This document shows positions 1 to 9,633 of a stretch of 64,000 bases of DNA, piece after piece. This stretch comes from Gracilibacillus orientalis. Its GTDB lineage: Bacteria > Bacillota > Bacilli > Bacillales > Amphibacillaceae. The position numbers and the translations under genes are program-made. The notes beneath the pieces are model-generated. The model was given only the letters and a program-made list of their open reading frames with translations. It did not search any database and was not told where the DNA came from. How positions within the stretch are numbered: the first letter of the stretch is position 1; each line of letters starts with the position of its first letter. The DNA lies in the NCBI RefSeq assembly GCF_900114645.1, contig NZ_FOTR01000004.1, forward strand, positions 124,001 through 188,000. Direction: 5' to 3'.

Positions 1-723
1 CGTCCAGCAGATGGTCGTTATGGACAAAACCCAAACCGATTATATCAACACCATCAATTCCAAGTCATTATGAAACCTTCTCCTGACAATATTCAGGAGC
101 TATATTTGGAATCATTAGAAAAGTTAGGTATTGACCCAGCGTATCATGATATTCGTTTTGTTGAAGATAACTGGGAAAATCCAACACTAGGTGCAGCAGG
201 ATTGGGATGGGAAGTTTGGTTAGATGGTATGGAAATAACACAATTTACTTATTTTCAGCAAATTGGCGGTTTGGAAGCGAATCCTGTAGCCGTGGAAATA
301 ACTTATGGGCTTGAACGTTTAGCTTCCTACATTCAAGATAAGGAAAATGTATTTGATTTAGAATGGACAACAGGTGTAACAGTTGGAGATATCTTCTATC
401 AGCCAGAGTATGAACACTCAAAATATACATTTGAGGAATCCAATACCGAGATGCTTTTTGAATTATTCTCTACATACGAGGGAGAAGCAAAGCGGGCAAT
501 GGAAAAAGATTTAGTTTTTCCTGCTTACGATTACGTTCTGAAGTGCTCTCACACCTTTAATTTATTAGATGCGAAAGGTGTTATTTCGGTAACAGAACGA
601 ACAGGATATATTGGACGTGTCCGAAATTTAGCGAGAGAGATTGCTAAACTATATGTAGCAGAAAGAGAAAGACTTGGATTCCCCATGTTGAAAGGAGAAG
701 AAAATAGTCATGAAAACAACTAA
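1..723 (+). CDS. glyQ: Glycyl-tRNA synthetase alpha subunit (5' truncated)
   Basis: Alpha chain of the bacterial alpha2-beta2 class II glycyl-tRNA synthetase, which charges tRNA-Gly in the cytoplasm. The reading frame is open from base 1, and the first codons encode [19 protein letters not shown], a conserved core segment of GlyQ. The gene therefore begins outside the window; about 240 residues are visible and roughly 50-60 N-terminal residues are missing compared with the usual length of about 295. The internal ATG at 70 is not the start. The 3' end overlaps glyS by 14 bp, the usual arrangement of a translationally coupled glyQS pair. Any T-box leader would lie upstream of the window. Confidence 0.97.
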   Translation, partial: RPADGRYGQNPNRLYQHHQFQVIMKPSPDNIQELYLESLEKLGIDPAYHDIRFVEDNWENPTLGAAGLGWEVWLDGMEITQFTYFQQIGGLEANPVAVEITYGLERLASYIQDKENVFDLEWTTGVTVGDIFYQPEYEHSKYTFEESNTEMLFELFSTYEGEAKRAMEKDLVFPAYDYVLKCSHTFNLLDAKGVISVTERTGYIGRVRNLAREIAKLYVAERERLGFPMLKGEENSHENN

Positions 724-2809
724 TGTTTTGTTTGAAGTTGGTTTAGAAGAAATGCCAGCTCGTTTTATGAATGATACCGAAAAGCAATTAAAGAATAAAA
801 CGATCGACTGGCTGAAAAATATTCGATTAGCTTATCAAAATCTAACAATATATATTACACCAAGGAGATTCGCTGTATTAATTGAAGGGTTAGCTTATAA
901 ACAAGCAGATCAAGAAGAAGAAGCAAAAGGACCTGCTATGAAAATTGCCCAGGATGATGCTGGTAATTGGACTAAAGCAGCGATCGGTTTCTCTAAAGGT
1001 CAAGGGAAGTCTGTAGATGACCTTTATGTAAAAGAAGTTAACGGAACGAATTATATTTTTGTGAACAAATTTTTAAAAGGCAAAACACAAGAAGAGTTGT
1101 TACAAGATTTTAAAGATATTATTCTAAGTTTAAACTTTCCTAAAAATATGCGTTGGGCTGATCAAAACTTACGTTATATTCGCCCAATAAAATGGCTTGT
1201 GGCATTACAAGATGAAAAAATTATTCCTTTTGAGATAGCTGGTGTACACACAAGTAATGTGAGCTTTGGACACCGATTTTTAGGAGAAAAAATAACAATA
1301 AATACTCCATCTTCATACGCCAAACTATTAAATGACCAATATGTGATTGCGGAAACAACGAAGCGAGAAAAAATGATTACAGACGGTATTAAACAACTGG
1401 AACAGGAAAAGGGATGGAAAATTCCGGTTGATGATGATTTGTTAACAGAAGTAACTCATCTAGTAGAGTATCCAACTGTATTTTTTGGCCATTTTAGTGA
1501 GCAATTTTTGCATATACCACAAGAAGTACTTATTACATCCATGAAAGAACATCAACGCTACTTCCCTGTACAAACTGAAGAAAATCAGTTATTGCCATAC
1601 TTTATCGGGGTGCGTAATGGTACAAGTGATCACATTGAAACGGTAGCAAGAGGTAATGAGAAGGTATTACGGGCGAGATTACAGGATGCACAGTTTTTCT
1701 ATGAAGAAGATCAAAAACAATCGATTGACCATAACTTAAAACAATTAGATCGCATGGTTTTCCAGGAAAGCCTTGGTACAATTGCCGATAAAGTAAAACG
1801 TGTAACAGAAATATGCGAAATAATTGCAGAGGAATTAGACCTCTCTGAGCAAGAAAAGACTCAAGTTGACAGAGCTGCTAAGATAAGTAAATTTGATCTG
1901 GTTACTAACATGGTTAATGAATTCACGGAGCTACAGGGTACAATGGGAAGAAAATATGCCACCATATTTGGTGAAGATGATGTAGTAGCACAAGCAATCG
2001 AAGAACATTATATGCCAAGAAATGCCTATGATGAATTGCCAAATAGTGTTGTAGGATCTGTTGTGAGTATTGCGGACAAAATTGATACCATTGTCGGATG
2101 TTTTGCGGTAAGGTTGATACCTAGTGGTTCTCAAGACCCTTATGCTTTAAGAAGACAAGCATTAGGAATCTTGCAGATCAATCAACATAGTAGTTGGGAT
2201 TTAAATATTAATCAATTACTCGAAAAGGTATTTGAATTATTTGATGCAAAAGATATTTCAAAAGCTGAAAAATCTCAGGTATTAATTCAATTAGAATCAT
2301 TTTTTAAACAACGTGCTGCATATATTATGAAAGAAGCAGACATTGAAGCAGATATCATTGATGCGGTTCTTGTCAGTGAATTGTCCGATTTCTCTTTACT
2401 GTTAGAAAAAGCCCAATTATTGAAAGACAAACGTGCAGATTCTAATTTTAAAGACAAACAAGAAGCTTTTGTCCGTGTATTGAATTTAGCAACTAAAGCA
2501 GAAGGGCATATTGTTGAATCTAGTCTTTTTGAACAGGATGAGGAATATAAGTTGTATCAAACATATTTAGATATAAAAGATTATTATCAGAGTGCACTTG
2601 CCAAAAAAGATGCAAAAGCAGCGCTGGATCAATTAACACCATTAGTAAAGCCTATCCATCATTTCTTTGATAATACAATGGTAATGGCTGATAATGAAAG
2701 GATTCGTCATAATCGTTTAGCATTATTAAAAGTAATTGCCAATGAAATTAATAAATTTGCAGATTTAACCAAAGTCCAATGGAAACAAACGCAGATCGTA
2801 ACGGACTGA
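710..2809 (+). CDS. glyS: Glycyl-tRNA synthetase beta subunit
   Basis: Beta chain of the tetrameric glycyl-tRNA synthetase. It provides tRNA recognition, including the anticodon-binding C-terminal domain, and works with the alpha chain encoded just upstream. The 699-residue length is normal. The N-terminus contains the family signature [12 protein letters not shown], and the HQRYFPV segment near residue 280 is characteristic. The ATG at 710 has an AAGGAGAAG ribosome-binding site inside the glyQ 3' end. It is followed after only 16 bp by the PPDK regulator gene; in B. subtilis the repressor gene ccpN sits at this junction, and it is absent here. Confidence 0.97.
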   Translation: MKTTNVLFEVGLEEMPARFMNDTEKQLKNKTIDWLKNIRLAYQNLTIYITPRRFAVLIEGLAYKQADQEEEAKGPAMKIAQDDAGNWTKAAIGFSKGQGKSVDDLYVKEVNGTNYIFVNKFLKGKTQEELLQDFKDIILSLNFPKNMRWADQNLRYIRPIKWLVALQDEKIIPFEIAGVHTSNVSFGHRFLGEKITINTPSSYAKLLNDQYVIAETTKREKMITDGIKQLEQEKGWKIPVDDDLLTEVTHLVEYPTVFFGHFSEQFLHIPQEVLITSMKEHQRYFPVQTEENQLLPYFIGVRNGTSDHIETVARGNEKVLRARLQDAQFFYEEDQKQSIDHNLKQLDRMVFQESLGTIADKVKRVTEICEIIAEELDLSEQEKTQVDRAAKISKFDLVTNMVNEFTELQGTMGRKYATIFGEDDVVAQAIEEHYMPRNAYDELPNSVVGSVVSIADKIDTIVGCFAVRLIPSGSQDPYALRRQALGILQINQHSSWDLNINQLLEKVFELFDAKDISKAEKSQVLIQLESFFKQRAAYIMKEADIEADIIDAVLVSELSDFSLLLEKAQLLKDKRADSNFKDKQEAFVRVLNLATKAEGHIVESSLFEQDEEYKLYQTYLDIKDYYQSALAKKDAKAALDQLTPLVKPIHHFFDNTMVMADNERIRHNRLALLKVIANEINKFADLTKVQWKQTQIVTD

Positions 2810-2825
2810 GGAGGACATCACGTTC

Positions 2826-3665
2826 ATGGAAAAAGCAATCATTTATGTTGTTTCTGACTCCGTCGGAGAAACAGCAGAATTTGTTACAAAGGCAGCACTC
2901 AGTCAGTTTATGAGTGAAAATGACTATGATTTATATCGCATACCATATGTAGAGAATATTGAAGTTTTGCGTGGTGCAGTTTACCACGCAAAACAATTAG
3001 GTGCGATGATTGGCTTTACGTTAGTCAACCCAATGTACAGAGAGTTTTTAATTCAGGAAGCCACCAATAAAAATGTCGAATGTGTTGATATAATGGGACC
3101 GATGCTTCAGGCAATGGAACGGAAATTTCAAAAGAAACCAAAACAAGAACCAGGACTTATTCATAAGTTGGATGAAGATTATTTTAGAAGAGTGGAAGCG
3201 ATAGAATTTGCAGTCCGATATGATGATGGTAGAGACCCAAGAGGAGTAGAGCAAGCCGATATCATATTAATAGGGGTTTCTAGAACGTCTAAAACACCGT
3301 TATCACAATATTTAGCACACAAGCAATTAAAGGTTGCGAATGTCCCGATCGTACCAGAAGTAGAACCACCATCTTCATTATTTAATATTCCATCCCATAA
3401 GTGTATAGGATTAAGAATTAGTCCCGAAAAATTAAACAGCATTAGAAAAGAGCGATTAAAAAGTCTTGGATTGGACGATCAAGCTGCATATGCGAATCTA
3501 GACCGCATTGAATCTGAATTAGATCATTTTGATAAGATCATTCATCAACTTGGGTGTCCAGTTATCGATGTGTCGAATAAAGCTGTCGAAGAAATCGCTA
3601 ATATCATTTTAAATTTGATCAATCAACCTTATTGGGATTTACATGATAATAAGGCGAGTGATTAA
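2826..3665 (+). CDS. yqfL: Pyruvate,phosphate dikinase / PEP synthase regulatory protein
   Basis: DUF299/PpsR family bifunctional kinase and pyrophosphorylase. Characterised members inactivate pyruvate,phosphate dikinase or PEP synthase by ADP-dependent phosphorylation and reactivate it by Pi-dependent phosphorolysis. The protein is 279 residues long, the normal size. The N-terminal [12 protein letters not shown] and the P-loop-like [11 protein letters not shown] at residues 150-160 are hallmark segments. The GAGGA ribosome-binding site lies just before the ATG. It follows glyS at 16 bp and is probably co-transcribed. The dikinase target gene is not in this window, so the substrate is inferred from the family. 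Confidence 0.92.
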   Translation: MEKAIIYVVSDSVGETAEFVTKAALSQFMSENDYDLYRIPYVENIEVLRGAVYHAKQLGAMIGFTLVNPMYREFLIQEATNKNVECVDIMGPMLQAMERKFQKKPKQEPGLIHKLDEDYFRRVEAIEFAVRYDDGRDPRGVEQADIILIGVSRTSKTPLSQYLAHKQLKVANVPIVPEVEPPSSLFNIPSHKCIGLRISPEKLNSIRKERLKSLGLDDQAAYANLDRIESELDHFDKIIHQLGCPVIDVSNKAVEEIANIILNLINQPYWDLHDNKASD

Positions 3666-4109
3666 ATAAGCTAAGATGTTGGAAATTAATATGAATATAT
3701 ATTATAATTATATTTTGTGAAAATGTTTATATTATTAATAAAATGTACATTACTGACTAATATAATAAACTTTAGTTAGTTATTTCAACATTTGATGATA
3801 AATAAAAATGTTACAACATTGTGTTATGTTTCAACATTTTTTCAAAAAAACTTTGAATCAAGCAGGAATTTGCGGTTTTGTGTAGAATAATGTAACGAGT
3901 AAGATCTTTTGTTATTCGACATTTTTTAACTCAGTGTCATCATATAAATAATGTTAATTATATTAATATGGTGTTTATATCATCTAGGTTGGAGGTATTA
4001 TCTTAACAAGAGGCTGTTTAGCATAACACAGTGATAGATGTGTTTATACCAAGAATGAGAAAAATGTCGAACTTTTGAATTGAGAAGTTTTGAGAAATGG
4101 TGGTAAATA
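3666..4109. other. 444-bp AT-rich intergenic region upstream of dnaG
   Basis: No convincing gene. It contains a SigH-type promoter (separate entry) and three copies of CAACATT at 3786, 3814 and 3832. The middle copy forms an inverted repeat with AATGTT at 3807-3812, separated by AC. A GGAGG at about 3989 precedes no usable reading frame. I could not identify a good SigA promoter or a clear terminator for the glyQS-yqfL transcript. Confidence 0.6.
3862..3888 (+). promoter_or_regulatory. Putative SigH promoter of dnaG-sigA
   Basis: GCAGGAATT at 3862-3870 and GTAGAAT at 3882-3888 are separated by exactly 11 bp. This matches every defined position of the SigH consensus RNAGGAWWW-N11/12-RNNGAAT. 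It lies about 220 bp upstream of the dnaG start. In B. subtilis the sigA operon is known to have a SigH-dependent promoter that keeps SigA supplied at the onset of sporulation, which supports the call. The match is seen; the function is inferred. Confidence 0.65.
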
Positions 4110-5933
4110 GTGGCCTATCAAGTGTCAGATGAAACAATTGAATCGCTTCGTCATGCTAATGATGTTGTCGATATTGTTGGGGAATATGTTCAATTAAAAA
4201 AGCAAGGTCGTAATTATTTTGGGCTTTGTCCATTTCACTCAGAAAATACACCTTCTTTTTCCGTTAATCAAGATAAACAAATTTATCATTGTTTTGGATG
4301 TGGTAAGGGTGGCAATGTTATTACATTTATTATGGAAATGGAAGGATACACTTTTCAACAGACTATTCGCTATTTAGCTGAAAAATCTGGTCAGTCTATT
4401 CCTGAATTAAAAGAATCATCAACTGAAAGGGTTAATAACGAGGAACAGGCGATTTTAGATGCTTACCAATGGTTAGTAAAACTTTATCATCATTTATTAC
4501 GCCATTCAAAAGATGGAAAAAAAGCTCTGGAATACCTATATGACAGAGGCTTTTCAGATGAGGCAATCGATCAGTTTCAAATTGGCTATTCACCAACATC
4601 AAGAGACTTTATTGCACAATTTTTAGAGAAAAAAGGTTTCCATAAACAAGTAATGGCCAATGCAGGATTATTAACTGCTGGCAATGAAGGAAACTATTAT
4701 GATCGGTTTCAAGCAAGAGTTATTTTTCCTATCCGTAATCATTTAGGTAAAACAATTGGATTTGTAGGAAGAACCATTACAGATCAGGAACCTAAATATC
4801 TAAATAGTCCTGAATCATCTTTGTTTAAAAAAAGCAAATTACTCTACAACTTTGATCTAGCTAGAAGTGAAATTCGGAAAAAAGGAGCAGTAATTCTTTT
4901 TGAAGGATCTGCAGATGTTATAGCAGCGCATCAGGCTGGAGTTATGAATGGTGTAGCATCGTTGGGAACTTCTTTAACAGAATCACATACCAGTCTTTTA
5001 AGAAGGTATGTCGATACAGTTTTACTTTGTTATGATGGCGATGATGCTGGCCAAAACGCTACTTATAAAGCTATTCAGTTATTCAAAAAAGTTGGTTGTA
5101 ACATAAAAGTAGCAGCATTACCTCATAATTATGATCCAGATCAATATATTCAAGAGTATGGAAGTGACAAATTCCGAGAACAGGTAATTGGAACTGCAGA
5201 TACAGAAATGGTCTTCTTAATGAAGTATTTAAAAAAGAATTTTAATTTAAAACTTGAAGGAGATCGACTGCAATATGTAGAAAGAGTAATTGGGGAAATT
5301 GCACAGTTAGAGAGTTCTATTGAACGGGATCATTATATTCGAGAATTAGCAGAAGAATTTAATCTCGCTTATGATGCTTTATCACAAGAATTAAAGTCTC
5401 GAATACGAAATATCAAAAAAAATGATGATAACCGGCAAAGGTTTGGTAATACTAATGGTGGAAATCAACAGAAATATGCACCAAAACCGTTAAATGCCTT
5501 ACCACCAGCATATCAAAATGCAGAACGCCGTTTGATTGCATTTATGTTACAAAATACTCACATTGCAGAAAAAGTCAGAGAAACGATTGGATCTAAGTTC
5601 AATTCAGAGCAACATCAAATTATTGTAACCCATTTGTACGGATATTATGAAGAAGGGAATTCACCTGATCCCAGTCATTTCTTAACATATCTGGATGATG
5701 CAAATCTTCAACAAACTGTTGTTGAATTATCAATGATGGATTATTCTTGGGAAATGTCAGAGAAGGAGCTCCAAGACTATATTCGTCTTATTCAATCAGA
5801 ACAGACAGAAAGCGAAAAAATAAAGCAACTACAACAACAAATGAAACAGTTAGAGAAAACAGATCCAAAAGAAGCAGCTAAGGTGGCAATGGAGATTATA
5901 AAGATAAAACAACAATCGAAAAATTGGAGTTAG
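4110..5933 (+). CDS. dnaG: DNA primase
   Basis: Synthesises RNA primers at the replication fork, working with the replicative helicase. The protein has 607 residues. The N-terminal CHC2 zinc-binding domain shows C40, H43, C61 and C64. It is followed by the primase core, with the TOPRIM segments [15 protein letters not shown] and [11 protein letters not shown] near residues 265-310, and a C-terminal helicase-interaction domain. The start is GTG, after a GGTGG stretch. It is the first gene of the conserved macromolecular-synthesis pair with sigA. Confidence 0.96.
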   Translation: MAYQVSDETIESLRHANDVVDIVGEYVQLKKQGRNYFGLCPFHSENTPSFSVNQDKQIYHCFGCGKGGNVITFIMEMEGYTFQQTIRYLAEKSGQSIPELKESSTERVNNEEQAILDAYQWLVKLYHHLLRHSKDGKKALEYLYDRGFSDEAIDQFQIGYSPTSRDFIAQFLEKKGFHKQVMANAGLLTAGNEGNYYDRFQARVIFPIRNHLGKTIGFVGRTITDQEPKYLNSPESSLFKKSKLLYNFDLARSEIRKKGAVILFEGSADVIAAHQAGVMNGVASLGTSLTESHTSLLRRYVDTVLLCYDGDDAGQNATYKAIQLFKKVGCNIKVAALPHNYDPDQYIQEYGSDKFREQVIGTADTEMVFLMKYLKKNFNLKLEGDRLQYVERVIGEIAQLESSIERDHYIRELAEEFNLAYDALSQELKSRIRNIKKNDDNRQRFGNTNGGNQQKYAPKPLNALPPAYQNAERRLIAFMLQNTHIAEKVRETIGSKFNSEQHQIIVTHLYGYYEEGNSPDPSHFLTYLDDANLQQTVVELSMMDYSWEMSEKELQDYIRLIQSEQTESEKIKQLQQQMKQLEKTDPKEAAKVAMEIIKIKQQSKNWS

Positions 5934-5953
5934 TTTTGGAAGGAGGGGCACTC

Positions 5954-7069
5954 ATGGCAGAAAACAAGCCATCACGTTCAAAAGAAGCTGAGTTAACTAT
6001 TGAGCAGGCCAAAGACCAATTATTGGAATTGGGTAAAAAACGTGGTGTATTAGCATATGAGGAAGTAGCAGAAAGATTATCAAATTTTGAATTAGAATCC
6101 GAACAAATGGATGAATTCTATGAGTACCTAAATGAACAAGGTGTAGAAGTGATAGGGGATTCAGATGAAGATCCTACCATGCAACAGCTTTCAAAAGAGG
6201 AAGAATTCGATCTGAATGACTTAAGTGTACCGTTAGGAATTAAAATTAACGACCCAGTTCGTATGTATTTAAAGGAAATTGGTCGAGTCGATTTATTATC
6301 TGCCTCAGAAGAAATAGACCTTGCCAAAAGAATTGAAGAGGGTGAGGAATACGCCAAAAAAAGATTAGCTGAAGCTAACCTTCGTCTTGTTGTAAGTATC
6401 GCAAAACGTTATGTAGGCCGTGGTATGTTATTTCTGGATCTTATTCAAGAAGGAAACATGGGGCTTATTAAAGCAGTAGAAAAATTTGATTTCCGTAAAG
6501 GATTTAAGTTTAGTACCTATGCTACATGGTGGATTCGACAAGCGATTACAAGAGCAATCGCAGACCAGGCGAGAACGATCAGAATTCCTGTTCATATGGT
6601 AGAAACAATTAATAAACTTATTCGTGTTCAACGTCAATTATTACAGGATCTGGGAAGAGAACCAACTCCAGAAGAGATTGCGAAGGACATGGAATTAACA
6701 CCTGACAAGGTAAGAGAAATCTTGAAAATTGCTCAAGAACCAGTATCATTGGAAACACCAATTGGTGAAGAAGATGACTCGCACCTTGGAGACTTTATTG
6801 AAGATCAAGAAGCTACATCTCCATCTGATCATGCAGCATATGAGTTATTAAAAGAGCAATTAGAAGATGTTTTAGATACACTAACAGATCGTGAAGAAAA
6901 CGTATTACGATTGCGTTTCGGTTTAGATGATGGCAGAACAAGAACATTAGAAGAAGTAGGTAAGGTATTTGGCGTTACCCGTGAAAGAATTCGTCAAATT
7001 GAAGCAAAAGCATTAAGAAAATTACGTCATCCAAGTCGTAGCAAAAGATTAAAAGATTTCTTGGAATAA
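5954..7069 (+). CDS. sigA: Primary RNA polymerase sigma factor SigA
   Basis: Vegetative sigma-70 factor of 371 residues that directs RNA polymerase to housekeeping promoters. Region 1.2 is followed by the near-invariant region 2, with [18 protein letters not shown] for -10 melting and recognition. Region 3 comes next, and region 4 ends in [15 protein letters not shown] and the -35 helix-turn-helix before the terminal [10 protein letters not shown] chose the ATG at 5954 because AGGAGG at 5941-5946 lies 7 bp upstream; an in-frame TTG at 5924 has no such site. It lies 20 bp after dnaG, in the same operon. Confidence 0.97.
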   Translation: MAENKPSRSKEAELTIEQAKDQLLELGKKRGVLAYEEVAERLSNFELESEQMDEFYEYLNEQGVEVIGDSDEDPTMQQLSKEEEFDLNDLSVPLGIKINDPVRMYLKEIGRVDLLSASEEIDLAKRIEEGEEYAKKRLAEANLRLVVSIAKRYVGRGMLFLDLIQEGNMGLIKAVEKFDFRKGFKFSTYATWWIRQAITRAIADQARTIRIPVHMVETINKLIRVQRQLLQDLGREPTPEEIAKDMELTPDKVREILKIAQEPVSLETPIGEEDDSHLGDFIEDQEATSPSDHAAYELLKEQLEDVLDTLTDREENVLRLRFGLDDGRTRTLEEVGKVFGVTRERIRQIEAKALRKLRHPSRSKRLKDFLE

Positions 7070-7086
7070 ATTTCTAAGTGTGATAG

Positions 7087-7125
7087 ATGAACTATCTTCT
7101 TTAAAAGAGGATAGTTCATTTTGAA
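7087..7125 (+). terminator. Rho-independent terminator after sigA
   Basis: ATGAACTATC and GATAGTTCAT form a stem of about 15 bp with one mismatch, a short AT loop and a T-rich 3' side, 17 bp after the sigA stop codon. Confidence 0.75.
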
Positions 7126-7203
7126 TTTTCACTAAGGCTATCAATGTTTCACATAATTATCCGATATAATGGTTAAAGTGAATCAGACTTGGAGATGGTA
7201 TTA

Positions 7204-7743
7204 ATGGACGAGGAACGTAAGCAAACAATTATTAATGAAATTAATTACTGGAAGAAATCTCAATTGTTACCAAATCAGTATTGTGATTTTTTACTAGCTC
7301 TATATACGGAAGGTGAAGGGGTTACTACAGAGGAAGATAAAGGAGCGAAGCAAACACCATATTACTTACTATTTTATTTTCTGGATACATTACTCATATT
7401 ATTACCTTTTTTAATATTTCAGGTTACAGATAATCTTCTTGCACAAATGATTGGTATCGTTCTCACATTATGTACTGCGTTTGTTATGATAAAACTTTTT
7501 TCACGACATGATGAATTGCAAGATTCTTATGCAGTTATGATATGCTTTGTAGTGTTTTTATTTTCTACTGTGTTATGGATGACTGATTATATACGTATAT
7601 CGGGAATAGTGTATATATGGATTTTTATCAATAGTATCTCTTGGATTACCTTTGGTAAGATAAAAAAACAATTTTTCTTGCAAATAGCAGGTGTTTTTAT
7701 TTTAATTATTCTAACAATCATGTTAGGTTTTCACTATTTTTAG
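7204..7743 (+). CDS. Hypothetical multi-pass membrane protein
   Basis: A 179-residue protein that I do not recognise. About 55 polar N-terminal residues, including a NYWKKSQLLPNQY segment of the kind seen at the start of DUF2157-type membrane proteins, precede five or six hydrophobic helices that fill the rest. The start is the ATG at 7204, with GGAG at 7191-7194; an in-frame TTG at 7189 would overlap that site. TATAAT at 7165-7170 is a likely -10 box. It stands between the sigA terminator and cccA and is probably a single-gene unit. Confidence 0.6.
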   Translation: MDEERKQTIINEINYWKKSQLLPNQYCDFLLALYTEGEGVTTEEDKGAKQTPYYLLFYFLDTLLILLPFLIFQVTDNLLAQMIGIVLTLCTAFVMIKLFSRHDELQDSYAVMICFVVFLFSTVLWMTDYIRISGIVYIWIFINSISWITFGKIKKQFFLQIAGVFILIILTIMLGFHYF

Positions 7744-7889
7744 ACAATTTCATGAATTTTAATGAGTATCACTTTTCTATTTGCTTATTTTGAAGTAAAA
7801 TAAAGATGGTTTTCCATTATACATATTTGAAACATTTATTGGGTTGTACAAACCAAATTTGACGTGTAATTGAAGGAGGAAAAAAAACG

Positions 7890-8249
7890 ATGAAAAAAAA
7901 TCCAATTATACCTTTTGCACTTATTGCTGTTCTTGGGATTTTAGCAATGATCATTTTATCCGTAGTGGGGCAAAATGAACAAGAAAAAATTGCAAATGGT
8001 GGGGATGAAGGAGAAACAACAGAAGCAGCAGATCCAGAAGCATTAATCCAAAGCTGTATCGGGTGTCATGGTGGTGATTTAGAAGGTGGAAGTGGTCCAT
8101 CTCTTAATGATGTTAATGAGAGACTAAGTGTTGAGGAAATTGAAAGTATGATTATTAACGGTTCCGATAATGGTAATATGCCTGGAGGATTAGTAAGTAA
8201 TGAAGAAGCTACAGTATTAGCTGAATGGCTGTCTGAAGGGCAAGAATAA
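7890..8249 (+). CDS. cccA: Membrane-anchored cytochrome c-550
   Basis: Small c-type cytochrome that carries electrons at the outer face of the membrane toward a terminal oxidase. Residues 5-27 form an uncleaved transmembrane anchor. An acidic linker follows (residues about 30-50), then one haem c domain with C56-x-x-C59-H60 and a likely axial Met97 in NGNMPGG. The length of 119 residues matches CccA of B. subtilis, which occupies the same place downstream of sigA. A strong GGAGG site precedes the ATG. A hairpin terminator follows directly. Confidence 0.9.
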   Translation: MKKNPIIPFALIAVLGILAMIILSVVGQNEQEKIANGGDEGETTEAADPEALIQSCIGCHGGDLEGGSGPSLNDVNERLSVEEIESMIINGSDNGNMPGGLVSNEEATVLAEWLSEGQE

Positions 8250-8255
8250 ATTTGC

Positions 8256-8289
8256 AAAAGCTTTCTGTCTCGACAGAAGGCTTTTTTCA
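8256..8289 (+). terminator. Terminator after cccA
   Basis: A stem with one mismatch between AAAGC-TTTCTGTC and GACAGAA-GGCTTT, a tiny loop, then a run of T. It starts 7 bp after the cccA stop codon. Confidence 0.8.
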
Positions 8290-8319
8290 TAAGACTATAT
8301 AGTTGTAACATATGCACAA

Positions 8320-8859
8320 AAACCATAAACTGCGCAGTAACTAATTGCGTAGATTTGCTTTCTTCCACCTTTTTGATGGTGAGTGCTGGGAAATGCTCCG
8401 GCAGAATACTTCGCTTTCACCCGAGGGCACAAGTGCGACATCTGTTCAACTTACAGTGTCTTCTATGCCACGGGCACGGCCTCAGCCTCCTCAGAAAACA
8501 AAGAACGTTTTCTTGTGGGGTCTTCGGCTCGCGCTGTTCCTGTAGGAGTCTGCGTATTCTGCCTCCGCTTTGCGTAGTGTTCTGATTATCGAAAGAAGTG
8601 AACTTTTGGGAATATATTCTGTGAATTCTTTCTTACTTGATAAGAAATACACACTAAGCTGCGGAAAAATGCGACACTCCTGGGGAAACAGTGCGAGCCG
8701 AAGATCCACTTGGTGAAGTGATTTTCTTCACCAAGTTAGCTGAGGCCGTGCCCCCGGAAAGGGAGTGTTTTTCCGCAGCGACGAATTAGCACACTCAACT
8801 TCAGAGGAATGGAAGAAAGCTCATTAAACAGAATTTTCACAACTTCGCAGTTTGTATCT
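8320..8859. repeat. Double-hairpin repeat element, copy A
   Basis: Non-coding element of 540 bp. Its ends are imperfect terminal inverted repeats around AAACTGCGCA (left 8327, right as CGCAGTTT from 8846). The first 23 bases are identical to copy C at 54507. The left arm is 8400-8563, closed by GGCAGAATAC pairing with GTATTCTGCC, with an apical hairpin at 8493-8513. The right arm is 8658-8779, closed by GCTGCGGAAAAA with TTTTTCCGCAGC, with an 11-bp apical hairpin at 8708-8736. The two arms are inverted copies of each other (shared gggcacggcctcagc and tcttcggctcg). About 50 bp of extra sequence sits in the left arm near 8425-8470. Short reading frames inside have no ribosome-binding site and reflect DNA conservation. 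Confidence 0.85.
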
Positions 8860-8883
8860 TTTGTGAATCAGAATAGAGCAGGG

Positions 8884-8908
8884 CCGGGTGGGTTTTATCC
8901 GGTTTTCT
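8884..8908 (+). terminator. Terminator-like hairpin to the right of copy A
   Basis: CCGGGT (8884) pairs with ATCCGG (8897) and is followed by TTTTCTT. Similar CCGGTTTT-type structures follow copies B and C. This one lies between the repeat and the trmK start, so it could also act as an attenuator of trmK. Confidence 0.4.
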
Positions 8909-8937
8909 TATCTTTAAATAGTGAAGGGACAAGAATC

Positions 8938-9633
8938 ATGTTATCAAAAAGACTAGAACAATTAGCTGACTATCTCCAGGAGCCTATATATTTTGCCGAT
9001 ATTGGTTCTGATCATGCTTATTTACCATGTTATGTTTGTGCACGGCATGAGAATGCAACTGCCATTGCTGGGGAGGTTAATCAAGGTCCGTTTGAAAGGG
9101 CAAAGCAAACCGTTAGAGAACAGGGGCTAGGCGATCGTATTGAAGTAAGAAAAGGAAATGGCTTAGAAGTAATTAGAGAAGAAGAAGAAGTCAATCAAAT
9201 TACCATTGCCGGTATGGGAGGTAAACTGATCCGTACCATTCTGGAGGAAGGTAAATCTAAATTATCTGGTGTTTCACGCTTAATTTTACAACCTAATATT
9301 GATGGCCCAATCGTCCGTAAGTGGTTAATAGAGCATCAATATCAGATTGTTGCAGAAGACATTATTTCAGAAGATGGCTATATTTATGAGATCATTGTCA
9401 GCGATTATCGAAATGCTCCTATTGAACTTTCGGGAAGAGAACAATTATTTGGTCCATATCTTCTGAAGAAAAAAAGTAATGTTTTTTACGAGAAATGGTT
9501 TAATGAGAAAGAGAAACGTATGAAGCTGATTAACCAGATGAACCAAGCAACTGACTTACCTATTGAAAAAATCAAAAAGTTAGAAATAGAAATGGAATGG
9601 ATAGAGGAGGTAATAGGAGATGACGACCGTTAA
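8938..9633 (+). CDS. trmK: tRNA (adenine(22)-N1)-methyltransferase
   Basis: S-adenosylmethionine-dependent enzyme that makes m1A22 in tRNA. The 231-residue protein begins MLSKRLEQLADY and has the family motif I segment FADIGSDHAYLP, then IAGMGGKLIRTIL. The C-terminal part is a coiled coil, as in the characterised TrmK. I chose the ATG at 8938, preceded by GAAGGG. A longer open frame from 8809 would add 43 residues that read through the end of the repeat element and a hairpin, and the family does not have them. It overlaps the next gene by 14 bp. The same pairing is found in B. subtilis (yqfN-yqfO). Confidence 0.92.
   Translation: MLSKRLEQLADYLQEPIYFADIGSDHAYLPCYVCARHENATAIAGEVNQGPFERAKQTVREQGLGDRIEVRKGNGLEVIREEEEVNQITIAGMGGKLIRTILEEGKSKLSGVSRLILQPNIDGPIVRKWLIEHQYQIVAEDIISEDGYIYEIIVSDYRNAPIELSGREQLFGPYLLKKKSNVFYEKWFNEKEKRMKLINQMNQATDLPIEKIKKLEIEMEWIEEVIGDDDR

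Noticed and set aside
8345-8709. Several reading frames in repeat copy A; one shares its C-terminus (LLRKQRTFSCGVFGSRCS) with a frame in copy C at 54448-54720
   Set aside because: The match follows from DNA-level conservation of the hairpin arm. No ribosome-binding site is present, N-termini differ, and overlapping frames on both strands are equally open.
8809-8937. N-terminal extension of TrmK by 43 residues
   Set aside because: It translates the end of the repeat element and a hairpin; TrmK proteins start at MLSKRLEQLADY, and GAAGGG stands before that ATG.
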